DNA of 64,000 nt from Leptasterias polaris. Lineage: Eukaryota; Echinodermata; Asteroidea; Forcipulatida; Asteriidae. The stretch is from contig JAZGTN010000070.1 of the NCBI GenBank assembly GCA_037783415.1, forward strand, positions 10,671,001 through 10,735,000. The letters are read 5' to 3'. The notes under the pieces are model-generated. The model saw only the letters and a program-made list of their open reading frames with translations, searched no databases and was not told where the DNA came from. A program made the translations under genes and the position numbers. Below, piece by piece: positions 13,801 through 22,557 of this stretch (its first letter is position 1; each line of letters opens with the position of its first letter).

Positions 13801-16800
13801 TTACACTAGAGATTTTACACATCAAATCATGGCATCTTTGCTAAACAAGTTCAACTACAATACGGTTCAATACGGTTCAGTTCAATACAGTTCAATGCAA
13901 TACAGTTCAAAAATCTCGCTCGGTGTGGTATGTCCCAATTTCAAATGCATGTAAATAAACACAAGGAAAAAAATGCCTAGACAAAAAAATATGACTTTCT
14001 CCGCATTACATCTCTGGTCAATTGGCCCTAAAAAGAGCCGTTGCTAAGGTCTCGACATTTTGCCCCGGTCAATATATCGAGATCTTAGCAACGGTTCTTT
14101 TCAGAAAAAGTACAAGTCGACGAAAACAATGAAAAACATAGGGAGGGCTCCGAGGCGTGAAAGCCGCCGTGGGCCACGGCGTGGTCGGCCGGGCGCGCGG
14201 TGGCGTGGGAATTGGAGTACGAGATATATTTACACATGGTTATACCCTAGAGTTGATACACATCAAATCATGGCATCACTAGTAAATTTTGGGGTACTGC
14301 CATGTGTAAACATATTTTGGAAGGACAATTGGCCCTAAAAAGAGTCGTTGCTAAGGTCTCAACATTTTGCCCCAGTCAAAATATTGAGATCTTAGCAACG
14401 GTTCTTTTCAGAGGTAACTCTTATTCCAAAATATATTTACACATGGTTGTACCCAATAGTTTCTACACATCAAATCATGGCATCTTTGCTAAAACAAGTT
14501 CAACTACAATACAGTTCAGTTCAATACAGTTCAATGTAATACAGTTCAAAAATCTCGCTCGGTGTGGTATGTCTTGAAGCACGGCTCAATACATAGGGGA
14601 ACATTGCAAATGTCACACTGGTACCTGGTCTCTCTCCTCCGCTTTGATGCTTTGCAGACTACACATCTCTTGCTAGGTCTCGGTGTGTTGGCTGTTGGCG
14701 GGAGACCAACGGGAAAATGTCTTTCCGATAGTCTATTTGGACAGGGTAGTGCGTGAGGTCTTCCTCGGGTAGTATAAACTGGCAAAGCGACCGTCTCTAG
14801 AATTTCTCTGACGAGAGACATTCTAAAATCGTAATAATGTAGTTCATGGCCCTGCAGCTTGTACACGATGAATGAATTGACCAAACAAAGGTCAAGAAGA
14901 TAGAAAAATACCTTCTTGTACCACTTCACAGATCTCCTCACACTGCGGTGGCAGGATGCAAATTGGTCGGACAGATCTACTCCTCCCTTTCCCTTGTTGT
15001 AGTCGAGGATGCAAGAAGGTTTCTCAACAGGGATTCCGTCCTTGTCTCTTTTTCTAGACTCCTCCATCGATGCCGAGTGCATGGTTGACAGCATTCTCAC
15101 ATCTTTCCTATCTTTCCACACAAGTGCGAGTAGACCTCTTGAACTGGAGCGGTAGGCAATCTCTCCCTTCTTCAATTTGACCTTTTTCAAGTCTGCCGGC
15201 ATCTGCTTTCGGTTCAGCCGGACAGTTCCACAGGCATTAGTGCGCCTGGCTGGCTCTAAGACGGAGGAACAGATTAGGGCTGCTAAACCAGTTGTCAACG
15301 AAGATGTTGTACCCCTTGTCGAGTAGATCTTCGTTCAGATCAAGAACAGCACTTGTACTTGCCAGAAGAGCACCTCTGTCCTCGCCAGTGTAGATCTTCA
15401 GGTTCCATGTGTACCCGGCTGCCTCACCGCTGCTCTGGCATGTCTTGTACACCTTGATGCCAAATCGTGCTCTTTTTGCAGGGTTGAACTGTTTGAACTT
15501 GAGTCGCCCATGGAATTTCCAAAGCGACTCATCAGTGGATATATCTTGTGAAGGAATATACACAGTTTTGAATTTTTCAGTCACAGAATCAATGAATGGC
15601 CGCAGTTTGAACAGCCTATCGGTTCCATCATCATTGTCATTGTTGTTGAAGTGGAGCTAACTTCGCAATTGCAGAAACCGGTCCCTTGGCATTGTGTCTC
15701 CAAAAAATGGACTCTCTATCATGGGTTCCCTACTCCAGAAGAATCGCACATCTGGTTTAGTAGTGACACCCATCAAAATGTGCAGCGATATTAGTGCTTT
15801 CACTTCGTCGACAGACGTGTCAAACCAGTCTCTTATGTGGTTGCCATCATTGTCTTGCGGGTTGTCAGTGGCAAACTTGTTGGTTTCATCGGCAATGTTC
15901 TGAAACTGCTCTTCGGAGAAAAATTCGTGAAATACATCAAGCATTGTGCTGGAGTCATCTAAGTTTATTTGGACACCGTCTCCACCGGAAAACCCAAAAC
16001 GGCGAGGAAAACAGTCTCGGTCCGCCCAAACTACTGGATTAGGCACTGGTGCCGCTGGTGCCGCTGCCTGTGCTGGAACACTTGCAGAAGACCCATCACT
16101 TGATTCATCACTTGAATCTGTTTCAGGGTCTGACTCTGAAGAAGAGGATTCCTCTTCGGAGCCACTTGAAGTAGCGTCAACAAAGTTATTGCGACCACGT
16201 TGAGCTCGCAAAGATGCCATGATTTGATGTGTGTGACTCCACCAACTGAACAAGCTTTATGTATGAAAAATTAGCTGTTATTTCTCCAACCATAAAGCAT
16301 GAATGGGTTGTAATGAAAAGAAAGGGGTTAGGGGTTACGGGTTTCAATGGTAACAAAGGTGTGCATTCATTTGCACGCTGGAGCACATAAAGAAGAAAGG
16401 GGTCACGGGTTAGGAATTTGAAATTGCACAGACGTCCACCAGCCCAGGTACAAATTTCTATAGGTATGTAGTCGGCCAGCAAGGAGACAATGAAGACATA
16501 AGCCGATACGCTGATAATCCTCATTGTTTGGGGCAGACAGCATGAACAAAGATGCGTTAGGAGTAGGCTGGATTTATATGCAAGTCAAAGAAAAATTATG
16601 AGACCGTAGTTTTATTTATTTATTATTTTACATCTTGATTGTATTGCAACTAAGAATACAAGTATGAGGCAAGGGGATTCCACAAATTATTGATCAAAGC
16701 ACCGAAATGATGACCGGGTCAAGGCATGAAGTATCCATGTGTAACGCGTTGACAGGCCCACCAGAATAGAGAGGGGAGAGCGCAATCGGGGGTACGGGGA

Positions 16801-19800
16801 CAAGGGTTGACCGTGTACAGGCAAAAGCTAGCCCCATTTGGAGATGGAAGGGAAGGGCCCGGCAGTCTGGGACAGGTGTTGACCGTGTCGGCCGTGAGGT
16901 ATCCCCCGTGCATCGCATCACTGGACCCGTCCCAGTACCGATGGATATGACCGGGATGGCTGAATATTGATAGCATACTTGTGTTTATTACTTTTCCCAT
17001 TTTTATTTTGTTACAGCTAAGAAGGGGACTAAGGGTTAGGGGTTACGGGTTTCAATGGTGACAAATGGAACAAAGGTGTGCAATCATTTGCATGCTGGAG
17101 CAAATAAAGAAGAAAGGGGTCACGGGTTAGGTATTTGAAATTGCAAAGACGTCCACAAGCCCAGGTACAAATTTCTATAGGTATATAGTTGGCCAGCAAG
17201 GAGACAATGAAGACATAAGCCGATACGCTGATAATCCTCATTGTTTGGGGCAGACAGCATGAACAAAGATGCGTTAGGAGTAGGCTGGATTTATATGCAA
17301 GTCAAAGAAAAATTATGAGACCATAGTTTTATCCCCCGTGCATCGCATTACTGAACCCGTGCATCGCATTACTGAACCCGTCCGAGTACCGATGGATATG
17401 ACCTGGATGGCTGAATATTGATAGCATACTTGTATTTATTACTTTACCTTTTTTATTTTGTTACAGCTAAGTTGGCACCAAGGGGTTAGGGGTTACGGGT
17501 TTCAATGGAGACAAATGGAACAAAGGTGTTGGGGGGTTGACCGTGTACAGGCAAAAGCTATCCCCTGCCGATAAGCTGATAATCCTCATTGTTTGGGGCA
17601 GACAGCATGAACAAAGATGCGTTAGGAGTAGGCTGGATTTATATGCAAATCAAAGAAACATGAGACTGCAGTTTTATTTATTATGTTACATCTTTATTTT
17701 ATGACAACAAAGAATATGAGAATGAGGTAAGGGGATTCCACATAGATAATTATGCGAACAGGATGGGAACTTTGAACAATGAAAAATTCCAAAGTGTAAA
17801 AACAACGATGTTGTGACGTCTTTTTACGTCAGCCGGACTGAGAACCAAACCACTACATCGTAATTTTACGTCAACCGTCGCAATGTCCTGACCTTTTTAT
17901 CGTTTATAAACGTCATCCGGCTAGCCCTAATGTTTTTGCGGTACGTCTTTTTACGTCATCCGTCTGAAATGGATGCACTAATTTGACGTCTTTTTACGTC
18001 CGTAGGCAGCACGGTTAGCAATTTTCGAAAAGCTGCATGACAGATGTCGACGTCAACCGTATCTCCGTTCAGCAGAATTGTGCGGAAATTTCCGTCATCC
18101 GACGTGAAGTGGTTAATTGTGGTTTAACAACCGAAATAATTTTTTTTTTTTTTTTTTGTAAGTCTTCAGATACAGTTTTCTCAAATATGACTTCATTTCA
18201 GATGAAAATACTTCATAGAAAAAATTGTTCTAGTATGAACTTTATAATCAGTAAGATTTCAGAGTAAAATTAAACAATGATGTCTTTTATCCTTACCAAT
18301 TCTGTAAATTACCTTTAATTAAAGACAGTGAACAACAAGAGAAATAATAAATAAACATCCACAACAATTTTTGTGTTACAGTCTGAGGGTTGGAACATTT
18401 GACCAGCAAGCAAACAGTGCTGTGCTGGACCTGACGCAAGATGACAACAACACCATGCTAAAGCAACAGGGGAAACTCAAGTGGTAAGTATTCAGTCACC
18501 TTTTTTGTCTCATTTGGATTTGGGAACAGTGTGCTGTTTGGCCAAGACTTGTTCAGATTTACATCCATGCAAACTTCCCTGTTTTTCTCCGGACTGTCCT
18601 GATTTCTGAGTTTAAAAACACCCTAAAACTGGGACGTCCCAGTTTTCAGGGTCGTAATATATATACAAAGTATACACAAAACAAAAAAAGGAAACCTGGA
18701 AGTCTTGTTCAGATGCCATCTGAAATAGAGGGCGCCGTAACATGATGGTGCTAGTTCACAAGTAGCCTGAACATCTGGCGTACACTTTGAGGCTCATGAA
18801 CAAGGCCAGATACCAGCCGTGAGCGCTTGGCGGGATCCCGTCGTAGTACCTTTGACCTCGCATTCATTTCACAGAGATTCGTAGTCAATTCACACGTACA
18901 GGTGTACATGTAACAGCACTACATGAAGTAAACTTTATGTACACGCTGCCTGCAGACGACCGATCACTTCAGACCAATCATAACACAGATATGGAAGGCT
19001 TATGTCACAGCATGTTTAACCAATGAAATCATGGTATCCAATGAAATCGTTGGGCTTGTAAAACCAGTGCCCGTCTTATCCTTGCGGATAAAGACAGGGT
19101 ACCAGTTTGGTTCGCAAGTTGGAGGTGGTGGTCAGCTTCTGCAGATCTAAAGATGGGCCCTGGACCCTGCTGGGAACCTTGACAGCTCCACCAGGACATT
19201 AACATTTTTGCCCCAAAATCAAATATATTAATAAATAATCAGACTGAATTACTGTTTTAAATTATCCAATAATAATTAAAATAATTAAGCCTAGCAGTGC
19301 CCCTAATTAAATATTTGTAATTCTTTTTATTTTTGGCTGTGAATTACTTTAAACAGGTAATTGAGTGAAACTCGTTTTAATGAGAATGCTATTTAAACTT
19401 GTTTATAATAGTGTGTTTGCTTATCGTTTAAATGTAATTGACATAATTATTTGAACACTATAATAATTGTTCGTAATAATTAATCAACAAGTTTGGCCCC
19501 AACCTCAAGGTTTTGGTAAACTACAAACACTTTTGCTGTTGACGACGTGCGACAAAATGACAATACTTTGATTAATGTGTGGTTGTTTGCTTTATTATAC
19601 CATCATGCTGAAGCAAAGCGGCTATACAAAACAGAGCTCCCGCTTATAACGTAACATGAGTGAAAAGCACCGTAGAACGGTATTCAAAATGAATGTTTTT
19701 TACACAATTATAGGCTGTTTAATCTCATGTAAATTCAGTTTCCTTTTTGATTGAAAACATTTTAAATGAATTTCAGCAAAGATCACTTGTTGCTGTTTTA

Positions 19801-22283
19801 GTTCAAGTAGGTCTTTAAGAAATTTCAAATAAAATTCAAAGTTTTCAAAATTTCAAAACTTATTTTCCAAACTGAGTCTCAAAACATGACCTGTCGTAAA
19901 GGTCATTTGAAGGTCATGTGGTGTGCTGTAATCAATAGACCTTTCCATTGTTGATAAACAAAGTGCGCCGGTTGGCATGGACGGCCGAATGTTAGCAAAA
20001 CATTCAATCGTGGTAAAAAATGTTGTGACCAAATTCAACATTTTCTGTAAAGATTCATGAACGGAAATACCTTCCATGATTGGTTGATTTGTTTCCAACA
20101 AATTCAACACTATTTTTGAATATTTGTGTAACATTGCTACAGACTGTGGCAATCTGTTTTTGATTTGCAGTTATGGCTTTCCATACTTTTCCAACCTGGG
20201 TTGGCAAAAACTCGGGCTGTGACGTTGCAAAAGAAAGGTCTATACAAATGCTTTATAAATATGGATGATTTTTAATCGGTCCTGCTCTTTACGCAGTTTG
20301 CAAACTGGGCTAATTTTAAATGGACCAGAGCACTACCAAGTTAAAATGTGGAATATATGTTTTTTTCCAGGGAGAGAAAGAAGATGCGGTTTGTAAACGA
20401 GATTGGCCGAGAAGGACCCAAGAAAATCCGCACAGAGAGTGGGGCGCTCATTCCGGCATCCTACAAGAAAAATATGTATCCTTTGCACTAAATATCCCCA
20501 ACTAACCCAACTTTATACAGCTGCTTAAAGGGAAAATATACCTTTGGATTTTGGAAGCATTCGATTGTTTTAATCCTATAAACAATCAATTAACCTGTGA
20601 ACATTTCATTTCAAAAGGTGGTCGCGTTTTTGAGATATCGCCGAAAATCCGGAGCGAAAATGTCCACGTAGGAACATAATCCCCAATAGGAATACACAAT
20701 CTGAGAGTATAGGTAATTTGGTACAATTCGTTTGCAGGTATTATGAGCATTTTGGTACAAGTGGTTTGTAGCTATTGATTATGGGCGGTTTAGGACTAGT
20801 TGTTTGCAGCTATTATGAGCATTTTGGTACAAGTGGTTTGTAGCCAATATGAGCATTTGGTACAAGCCGTTTGCAGCTATTATGAGCGTTTTGATAGAAG
20901 CAGTTATCAGTCACTATGAGCGTTTCAAACAAATAGTTTGCAGCCATTATGAGCATTTGCCCAGAATGCCGATGTGACCCCTGTCCAATTTCAACCTAAT
21001 TTCCTTGACACCGGTTGCCTAGATACAAAGACTGGCTAGAGAGAAGTAAAGCTGACGCTCGAGCGGAGGCTGAAGAGAGTGACAAAGACGACGAAGATGA
21101 GAAGAAGAATAACAAAGGTACCATCATTCATCCTCATCCACTGCTCTGTTGTTTGCACGATTAGCAGGGATGTGATTTCTCTGTTTTTAACCGGAAATCT
21201 CTTTTTTTTTTGCCCCCACTAAAAAAGAAATACTTTTTGTTGTTGCTCCCCCCCCTTTTTTTTTTTTACTGAGGATCAAATTCATAAAAAAATGAAGGTA
21301 AAACAATATATAACGCCCCAGATTGCAGAGTAGTTCTTTTAAAACCAAAGATAAATGTTATTAGTGGTCTTCGTGCTCGCAAGTTTTTGAGCTCGCAATC
21401 TTTTGCGCTTTGTGCTCAGAGTTCATGTTTTTTTTAAACAGCCTATCACATCCCTGATTATCCTTTCTCATGAAATATGACAATTGCACATCGCACTTTT
21501 GCAGTAACATTACAGGCTGGCAAAATGAGAGGACGTCGCAATTTGTTTGTATGGGGCTGATGGTGGCATGATGCATGCGTGTTTGTTCGTCTGCTTGGTG
21601 CACAACTCTAAGACTGTGGTTTTGAATGATATATAAACTTTCCTGCATTATGATTTCTTGTGGGTGCTCTACCAACTGAGCTATCTAGCCCTTTAACGGG
21701 ATCCCTCTGCTGCCGCTTCCCAGGTTGTATTGAAACTTGGGTGTGATCCCTGGCTACACGGCAGTTTACGGTTGAATGGCTTCTGACTGGCACCCTCTGA
21801 GCAAAGATATTGACACAATAGGAAAACTGCTAACATTAGGGCTAGGCTCAAGTCCCGCTCGATTAAATTTTTCTTTTTTCAACCCAAAATTATCTTAAAT
21901 TTACCCTGTCAGTTTCCCTTGTGGTTTATCACTGAATGTTTCTTTTGTGTGTTTTTGATCCAGGATCGAAATTCTCAACGCTTGGTATGAGCCGTCACAA
22001 GAAAAATCAAATGAAGATTGTTAATAAATCTTCTGGCTCCAAGTACGACCAGCCCCTGCCCAGGAAGAGGAAGGGCGGAGGTCAAGCCGGGGGAAAGAAG
22101 GGCAAGAAGCCCCCAAGGGGGGAGGTGAAGAGTCACGAACAGGTGTTGAAGACCAGACGGACTAAGGAGAAGAACAAAGCTCGCAACATCCCCAAGAAGC
22201 AGAGGCAGCAGGAGATCAAGAAGAAGATGGACAGCCGGCAGCTGATGCTGATGAAGAAGTCCAAGTTTAATAAGAGAAAATAA
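1678..22283 (+). CDS. DDX54: DDX54/Dbp10-type DEAD-box RNA helicase, C-terminal nine exons (5' part outside window)
   Basis: Exons 1678-1809, 5203-5424, 6425-6498, 8675-8860, 10856-11019, 18382-18483, 20371-20475, 21023-21117 and 21964-22283 join in phase into about 466 codons. The first exon holds helicase motif VI ([10 protein letters not shown]), followed by [11 protein letters not shown]. Next come [23 protein letters not shown] and TIFEIATS, each matching successive segments of animal DDX54. [19 protein letters not shown] and IRTESG match the DBP10 C-terminal domain. The last exon encodes a Lys/Arg-rich tail typical of nucleolar proteins. Known members act in 60S ribosomal subunit maturation, and the vertebrate protein is also a nuclear-receptor corepressor. 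Helicase motifs I to V must lie on exons before the window. No coding lesion is seen. The introns are heavily loaded with transposons, the largest being a 6.7-kb piggyBac element between 11019 and 18382. Confidence 0.93.
1888..2079. mobile_element. MITE, GGCCCAATTTCAT inverted-end family
   Basis: About 190 bp bounded by CCAATTTCATAGAGCTGCTTA and, inverted, AAGCAGCTCTATGAAAT. The interior has 'agaataaggttaccagccaaaa', shared with 8940-9105 and 9929-10137. It lies in a DDX54 intron. Confidence 0.75.
2192..3706. mobile_element. TA-flanked DNA element with CCGTATTTTCTTGCGGA ends
   Basis: The left end CCGTATTTTCTTGCGGACAA and the right end (inverted, CCGTATTTTCTTGCGGATAA) face each other across 1.5 kb, each flanked by TA. 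More distal segments also pair, for example GACCCCAAAAA against TTTTTGGGGTC. A TA target and such ends suggest Tc1/mariner-like or a related TA-specific mobilisation. I see no transposase. A segment at about 3165-3240 recurs at about 56750. Confidence 0.75.
3945..4110 (+). mobile_element. tRNA-derived SINE, family B
   Basis: A tRNA-like B box, GGTTCGAATCC, is at 3994-4004, followed by a body shared with copies at 23360-23545, 24425-24570 and 42960-43130 (all minus): GCCTGTGGATTT, CAGAGCTCGGGAAAGTACTG, TATACAGTGCT and ACACATCG. Confidence 0.75.
4549..4845. mobile_element. MITE expanded by an internal 44-bp tandem repeat
   Basis: The ends GGTCCAATTTCATG and (inverted) GGCCTAACTTCATG bracket about five copies of a 44-bp unit (4578-4808) containing AATTCTGCGCTTACGGCGTG and ATTCTATGGGCAGTAAGC. 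The ends place it in the GGCCCAATTTCAT MITE family. Confidence 0.75.
5203..5424 (+). CDS. DDX54: DDX54 exon
   Basis: Acceptor CGCCCTTGCAG, donor GTAAGT. It encodes [19 protein letters not shown] through GIAYHPVL, a segment after the helicase core that is recognisable in DDX54 proteins. It ends in phase 1. Confidence 0.93.
5425..5880 (+). repeat. Tandem decoy copies of a DDX54 exon end and its splice donor
   Basis: About 126 bp covering the 3' end of the preceding exon, its donor and the following intron is repeated three more times. Donor-like sites lie at about 5552 (GTAAGT), 5678 (GTAAGT) and 5803 (GTAAGT). Copies two and three are also preceded by pyrimidine tracts ending in CCCAG, so they look like small exons, for example 5487-5551. 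Read in the incoming phase, that one hits TGA after four codons. Confidence 0.85.
6425..6498 (+). CDS. DDX54: DDX54 exon
   Basis: Acceptor TTTATTTCTCAG, donor GTAAGT. It encodes [20 protein letters not shown] and [16 protein letters not shown] aligns with the conserved LVDSIKNY segment of DDX54. It enters in phase 1 and exits in phase 0. Confidence 0.9.
6553..6940. mobile_element. TTAA-type MITE of the GGTAGGGAACAC / TTTGGTAAT family
   Basis: It starts at TTAAAGGTAGGGAACAC and ends near CGTTAAAG. The interior (GTGTATCCCAACATATGCATAA, TTCTCTAAAACTACATTACTTC, CAGCTCTCCAGTG, CAAGTAAGTTTTTA) is the reverse of the copy at 57480-57857. Further partial copies lie at 7085-7255 and 25640-25800. Confidence 0.7.
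7085..7255. mobile_element. Partial copy of the 6553-6940 MITE
   Basis: It shares CCTCTCTCAGATT, TTTCTCTTAAACTACATTACTTC, CAGCTCTCCAGTA and AAGTAAGTTTTTATGGTCAT with the neighbouring copy, in the same orientation. Confidence 0.7.
7256..8674. other. DDX54 intron without a recognised gene
   Basis: AT-rich intron sequence. GACTGTGCAAGTCTCGC at about 7457 recurs inverted at about 8129-8145 and resembles the core of the 63-bp satellite at 45204-45650. Imperfect repeats of 'gcggccgtttgtggctgctatgggcg' type occur at about 8450-8515. Nothing coding is seen. Confidence 0.6.
8675..8860 (+). CDS. DDX54: DDX54 exon
   Basis: Acceptor CACCGCAG, donor GTAAAT. Sixty-two codons encode [20 protein letters not shown] and a basic stretch, ending STDKDIE. 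TIFEI and QVM.SKR match DDX54. It is phase 0 on both sides. Confidence 0.9.
8940..9105. mobile_element. MITE, GGCCCAATTTCAT family
   Basis: A degraded left end GCCCAATCTTATAAAG and a right end TTATGAAATTGGGCCC enclose 'cagaaacaggtaaccagcc', as in other members of the family. Confidence 0.7.
9128..9745 (-). mobile_element. tRNA-derived SINE family A (minus), interrupted by a MITE
   Basis: Read on the minus strand, a tRNA-like head (about 9745-9693) is followed, after the nested MITE at 9413-9692, by the SINE body: CTGTTCAGTGTGAATCC, TGTGTAATGCATGACAAAGA, CCCAGTGCACTTATC, TTGATTGGCTGCATATTG and CTTGAGCGTCACTGA. It ends in a short ATT-type tail near 9130. Confidence 0.8.
9413..9692. mobile_element. 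MITE nested in a SINE, with CCAG target duplication
   Basis: A 280-bp element with GGCCCAATTTCATAGAGCTG and its inverted counterpart at the ends. CCAG flanks both sides (9409-9412, 9693-9696). It is closely similar to 52901-53136 in interior sequence and insertion site. Confidence 0.85.
9929..10137. mobile_element. MITE, GGCCCAATTTCAT family, degraded
   Basis: It runs from about TCTTAGAGCTGCTTCAG to GAGCACCTCTATCAAATTGG. 'cagaataaagttaccagccaaaa' is shared with 1888-2079. Confidence 0.7.
10138..10855. other. DDX54 intron without a recognised gene
   Basis: AT-rich sequence. The stretch at about 10720-10810 ('ggccttattcggttgtgactttactggccc') resembles 4990-5095 ('accggacttgttcacttatgagtttaccggccc'), so a dispersed repeat precedes both exons. 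No reading frame with protein character is seen. Confidence 0.55.
10856..11019 (+). CDS. DDX54: DDX54 exon
   Basis: Acceptor TTTTTATTCAG, donor GTGAGA. It encodes [15 protein letters not shown], a basic segment, then [18 protein letters not shown], matching the DxEFYIPY.P.D segment of DDX54. It ends in phase 2. Confidence 0.9.
11600..11950 (-). repeat. Leader module of the piggyBac element, copy 1 (TATA box plus signal-like ORF)
   Basis: On the minus strand, TTGCATATAAATCCAGCC lies about 55 nt upstream of an ATG at 11871. The frame begins [20 protein letters not shown], then has [19 protein letters not shown] hydrophobic start followed by two cysteines looks like a small secreted peptide. 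It could equally be an untranslated leader of the transposase that happens to be open. Related copies lie at 16430-16590 and 17145-17300. Confidence 0.6.
11950..12800 (-). repeat. Second-half modules of the piggyBac leader unit, rearranged
   Basis: On the minus strand this holds the segment beginning ATATTCAGCCATCCCGGTC (about 12320), with a frame containing [19 protein letters not shown], and runs to AATAAATAAATAAAAC at about 11970. A shorter copy lies at 12430-12560. At 12740-12800 the TATA/leader sequence is joined directly to intron-like sequence, with the ATG exon deleted. A polyG run sits at 12410-12427. Confidence 0.6.
12985..14560. repeat. Block of tandem units of about 310 bp inside the piggyBac element
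   Basis: Recurring order: CAATTGGCCC(T)AAAAAGAGCC, GAGATCTTAGCAACGG, AAAACAATGAAAAACATA, a GC-rich stretch (GGCGTGGTCGGCCGGGCGC), GAGATATATTTACACATGG, then ACACATCAAATCATGGCATC. Full or partial units start at about 13070, 13365, 13670, 14030 and 14330. The ACACATCAAATCATGGCATC motif also spans the start codon of the transposase on the opposite strand (16220), so part of the unit was copied from the transposase 5' end. Confidence 0.75.
14546..16220 (-). pseudogene. piggyBac (DDE_Tnp_1_7) transposase, one stop and one frameshift
   Basis: Start chosen at 16220 ([13 protein letters not shown]), followed by a long Ser/Glu/Asp-rich acidic N-terminus typical of PGBD proteins. [20 protein letters not shown] opens the core. 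The catalytic triad is readable: Asp in STDESLW (about 15530), Asp in VDNWFSS (about 15290) and Asp in GGVDLSDQ (about 14975). The C-terminal cysteine-rich domain is intact (CVVCKASK, then [19 protein letters not shown]). An in-frame TAG lies at 15657-15659, about codon 188. A frameshift at about 15250, between the second and third Asp, separates the last reading frame. Family members cut and paste at TTAA. This copy is dead unless suppressed or mis-assembled. Confidence 0.93.
16430..16590 (-). promoter_or_regulatory. Leader module copy 2, TATA box and signal-like ORF upstream of the transposase
   Basis: GCATATAAATCC lies at about 16569-16580 (minus) with an ATG at 16524 starting [20 protein letters not shown], then [18 protein letters not shown]. 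The transposase ATG is about 300 nt downstream, so this module may serve as the transposase promoter and 5' leader, perhaps with an intron in between. Confidence 0.6.
16610..17300 (-). repeat. Leader unit copy 3, most complete
   Basis: Minus-strand order: GCATATAAATCC (about 17290), ATG at 17241 ([20 protein letters not shown]), intron-like sequence with ACAAAATAAAAATGGGAAAAG, acceptor-like ATATTCAG (about 16965), a frame with [19 protein letters not shown] and [17 protein letters not shown], then AATAAATAAATAAAAC (about 16620). This order resembles a compact two-exon gene for a small secreted peptide. I cannot name a family, and no strong splice donor is visible. Confidence 0.5.
17330..17690 (-). 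repeat. Scrambled fragments of the leader unit
   Basis: Pieces of the second half (17340-17420, with 'catcgcattactgaacccg' twice) and of the TATA/ATG part (17575-17650) are joined out of order; the ATG part runs straight into the segment encoding SFCLYTVN. This shows repeated recombination inside the element. Confidence 0.6.
18382..18483 (+). CDS. DDX54: DDX54 exon, start of DBP10 C-terminal domain
   Basis: Acceptor TTTGTGTTACAG, donor GTAAGT. It encodes [41 protein letters not shown] and LKW are hallmark residues. It enters and leaves in phase 2. Confidence 0.92.
18484..20370. other. DDX54 intron without a recognised gene
   Basis: AT-rich from about 19200. GGCCCCAACCTCAAGGTTTT at about 19494-19514 recurs inverted at about 30409-30428 in peflin intron 2, so both may be ends of one repeat family. 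The minus-strand frame at 20152-19853 has no recognisable domain. No other feature is supported. Confidence 0.5.
20371..20475 (+). CDS. DDX54: DDX54 exon
   Basis: Acceptor GTTTTTTTCCAG, donor GTATCC. It encodes [20 protein letters not shown] and [14 protein letters not shown], matching WDRKKKRFV and IKTESG of the family. The last two bases AT join A of the next exon. Confidence 0.92.
20525..20720. repeat. TTAA-type dispersed repeat
   Basis: It begins TTAAAGGGAAAATATACC. CATTTCATTTCAAAAGGTGG, GTTTTTGAGATATCGCCGAAA and GGAATACACAATCTGAGA recur at 25500-25620. Confidence 0.6.
20720..20960. repeat. Degenerate tandem repeat of about 34 bp
   Basis: About seven imperfect units of the form GTTTGCAGCTATTATGAGCATTTTGGTACAAGTG (split here only by its length). 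It lies in a DDX54 intron. Confidence 0.75.
21023..21117 (+). CDS. DDX54: DDX54 exon
   Basis: Acceptor TTGCCTAG, donor GTACCA. It encodes [20 protein letters not shown] and an acidic run [12 protein letters not shown]. It aligns with the LYQKWKQK.K.D segment of DDX54. It ends in phase 1. Confidence 0.88.
21165..21456. mobile_element. MITE with CAGGGATGTGAT ends
   Basis: CAGGGATGTGATTT and inverted ATCACATCCCTG bound 292 bp. Interior 'aaccaaagataaatgttattagtgg' and 'gtgctcgcaagttttt' recur in the shorter copy at 44516-44694. Confidence 0.85.
21660..21900. mobile_element. tRNA-like SINE family C fragments
   Basis: 21785-21890 has AAAGATATTGACACAATAGG, a tRNA-like stretch with most of its middle missing, then TCCCGCTCGATTAAATTTTTC and CAACCCAAAAT. 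The same order is seen complete at 37847-37985. At 21668-21695, CTCTACCAACTGAGCTATCTAGCCC is a minus-strand A-box region. Confidence 0.65.
21964..22283 (+). CDS. DDX54: DDX54 terminal exon, basic tail and stop
   Basis: Acceptor TTTTTGATCCAG. It encodes [20 protein letters not shown], a Lys/Gly-rich stretch ([15 protein letters not shown]), [20 protein letters not shown] and a Lys-rich end with stop TAA at 22281. The highly basic tail with [10 protein letters not shown] suits a nucleolar RNA-binding protein. Confidence 0.92.
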
Positions 22284-22557
22284 CGGAATGTAAAAATGGG
22301 AAGACCGAAGAGATCGCCAGACGATGTAATTTAAAGATCACGAGAAGCTAGAATACACCGATCCAGTAGGCGACGCCTCTTGACAAATTGACCAATCACA
22401 ACGTGTGATTTTAATTTAAGGTGCGGCAAATTGCCGCCATTTCGTCCGAAAAAATTCTGATTTGTTTGTATTGTTTACTACACACGTTTCGTTGAATTTG
22501 CTTTTGTGTCATTTGTTCGAGGCAATTCTTTTATAAACTTGATTTTTATCCTTAACC

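Larger units (their letters stand above)
11391..18112. mobile_element. 6.7-kb piggyBac-family DNA transposon inserted in a DDX54 intron
   Basis: TTAA occurs at both edges (11387-11390, 18113-18116). The perfect 14-bp inverted end CCACTTCACGTCGG starts at 11391 and ends, inverted, at 18112. TTAA targeting and a DDD transposase inside (14546-16220, minus) identify the piggyBac superfamily. The flanks carry subterminal ACGTC motifs: TTTACGTCAACCG occurs near 11610 and 17870, and TTTTTACGTC several times at 17818-18000. The interior is unusually large because of repeated leader modules and a block of about 310-bp tandem units. The transposase is broken, so the copy is not autonomous. Confidence 0.93.
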
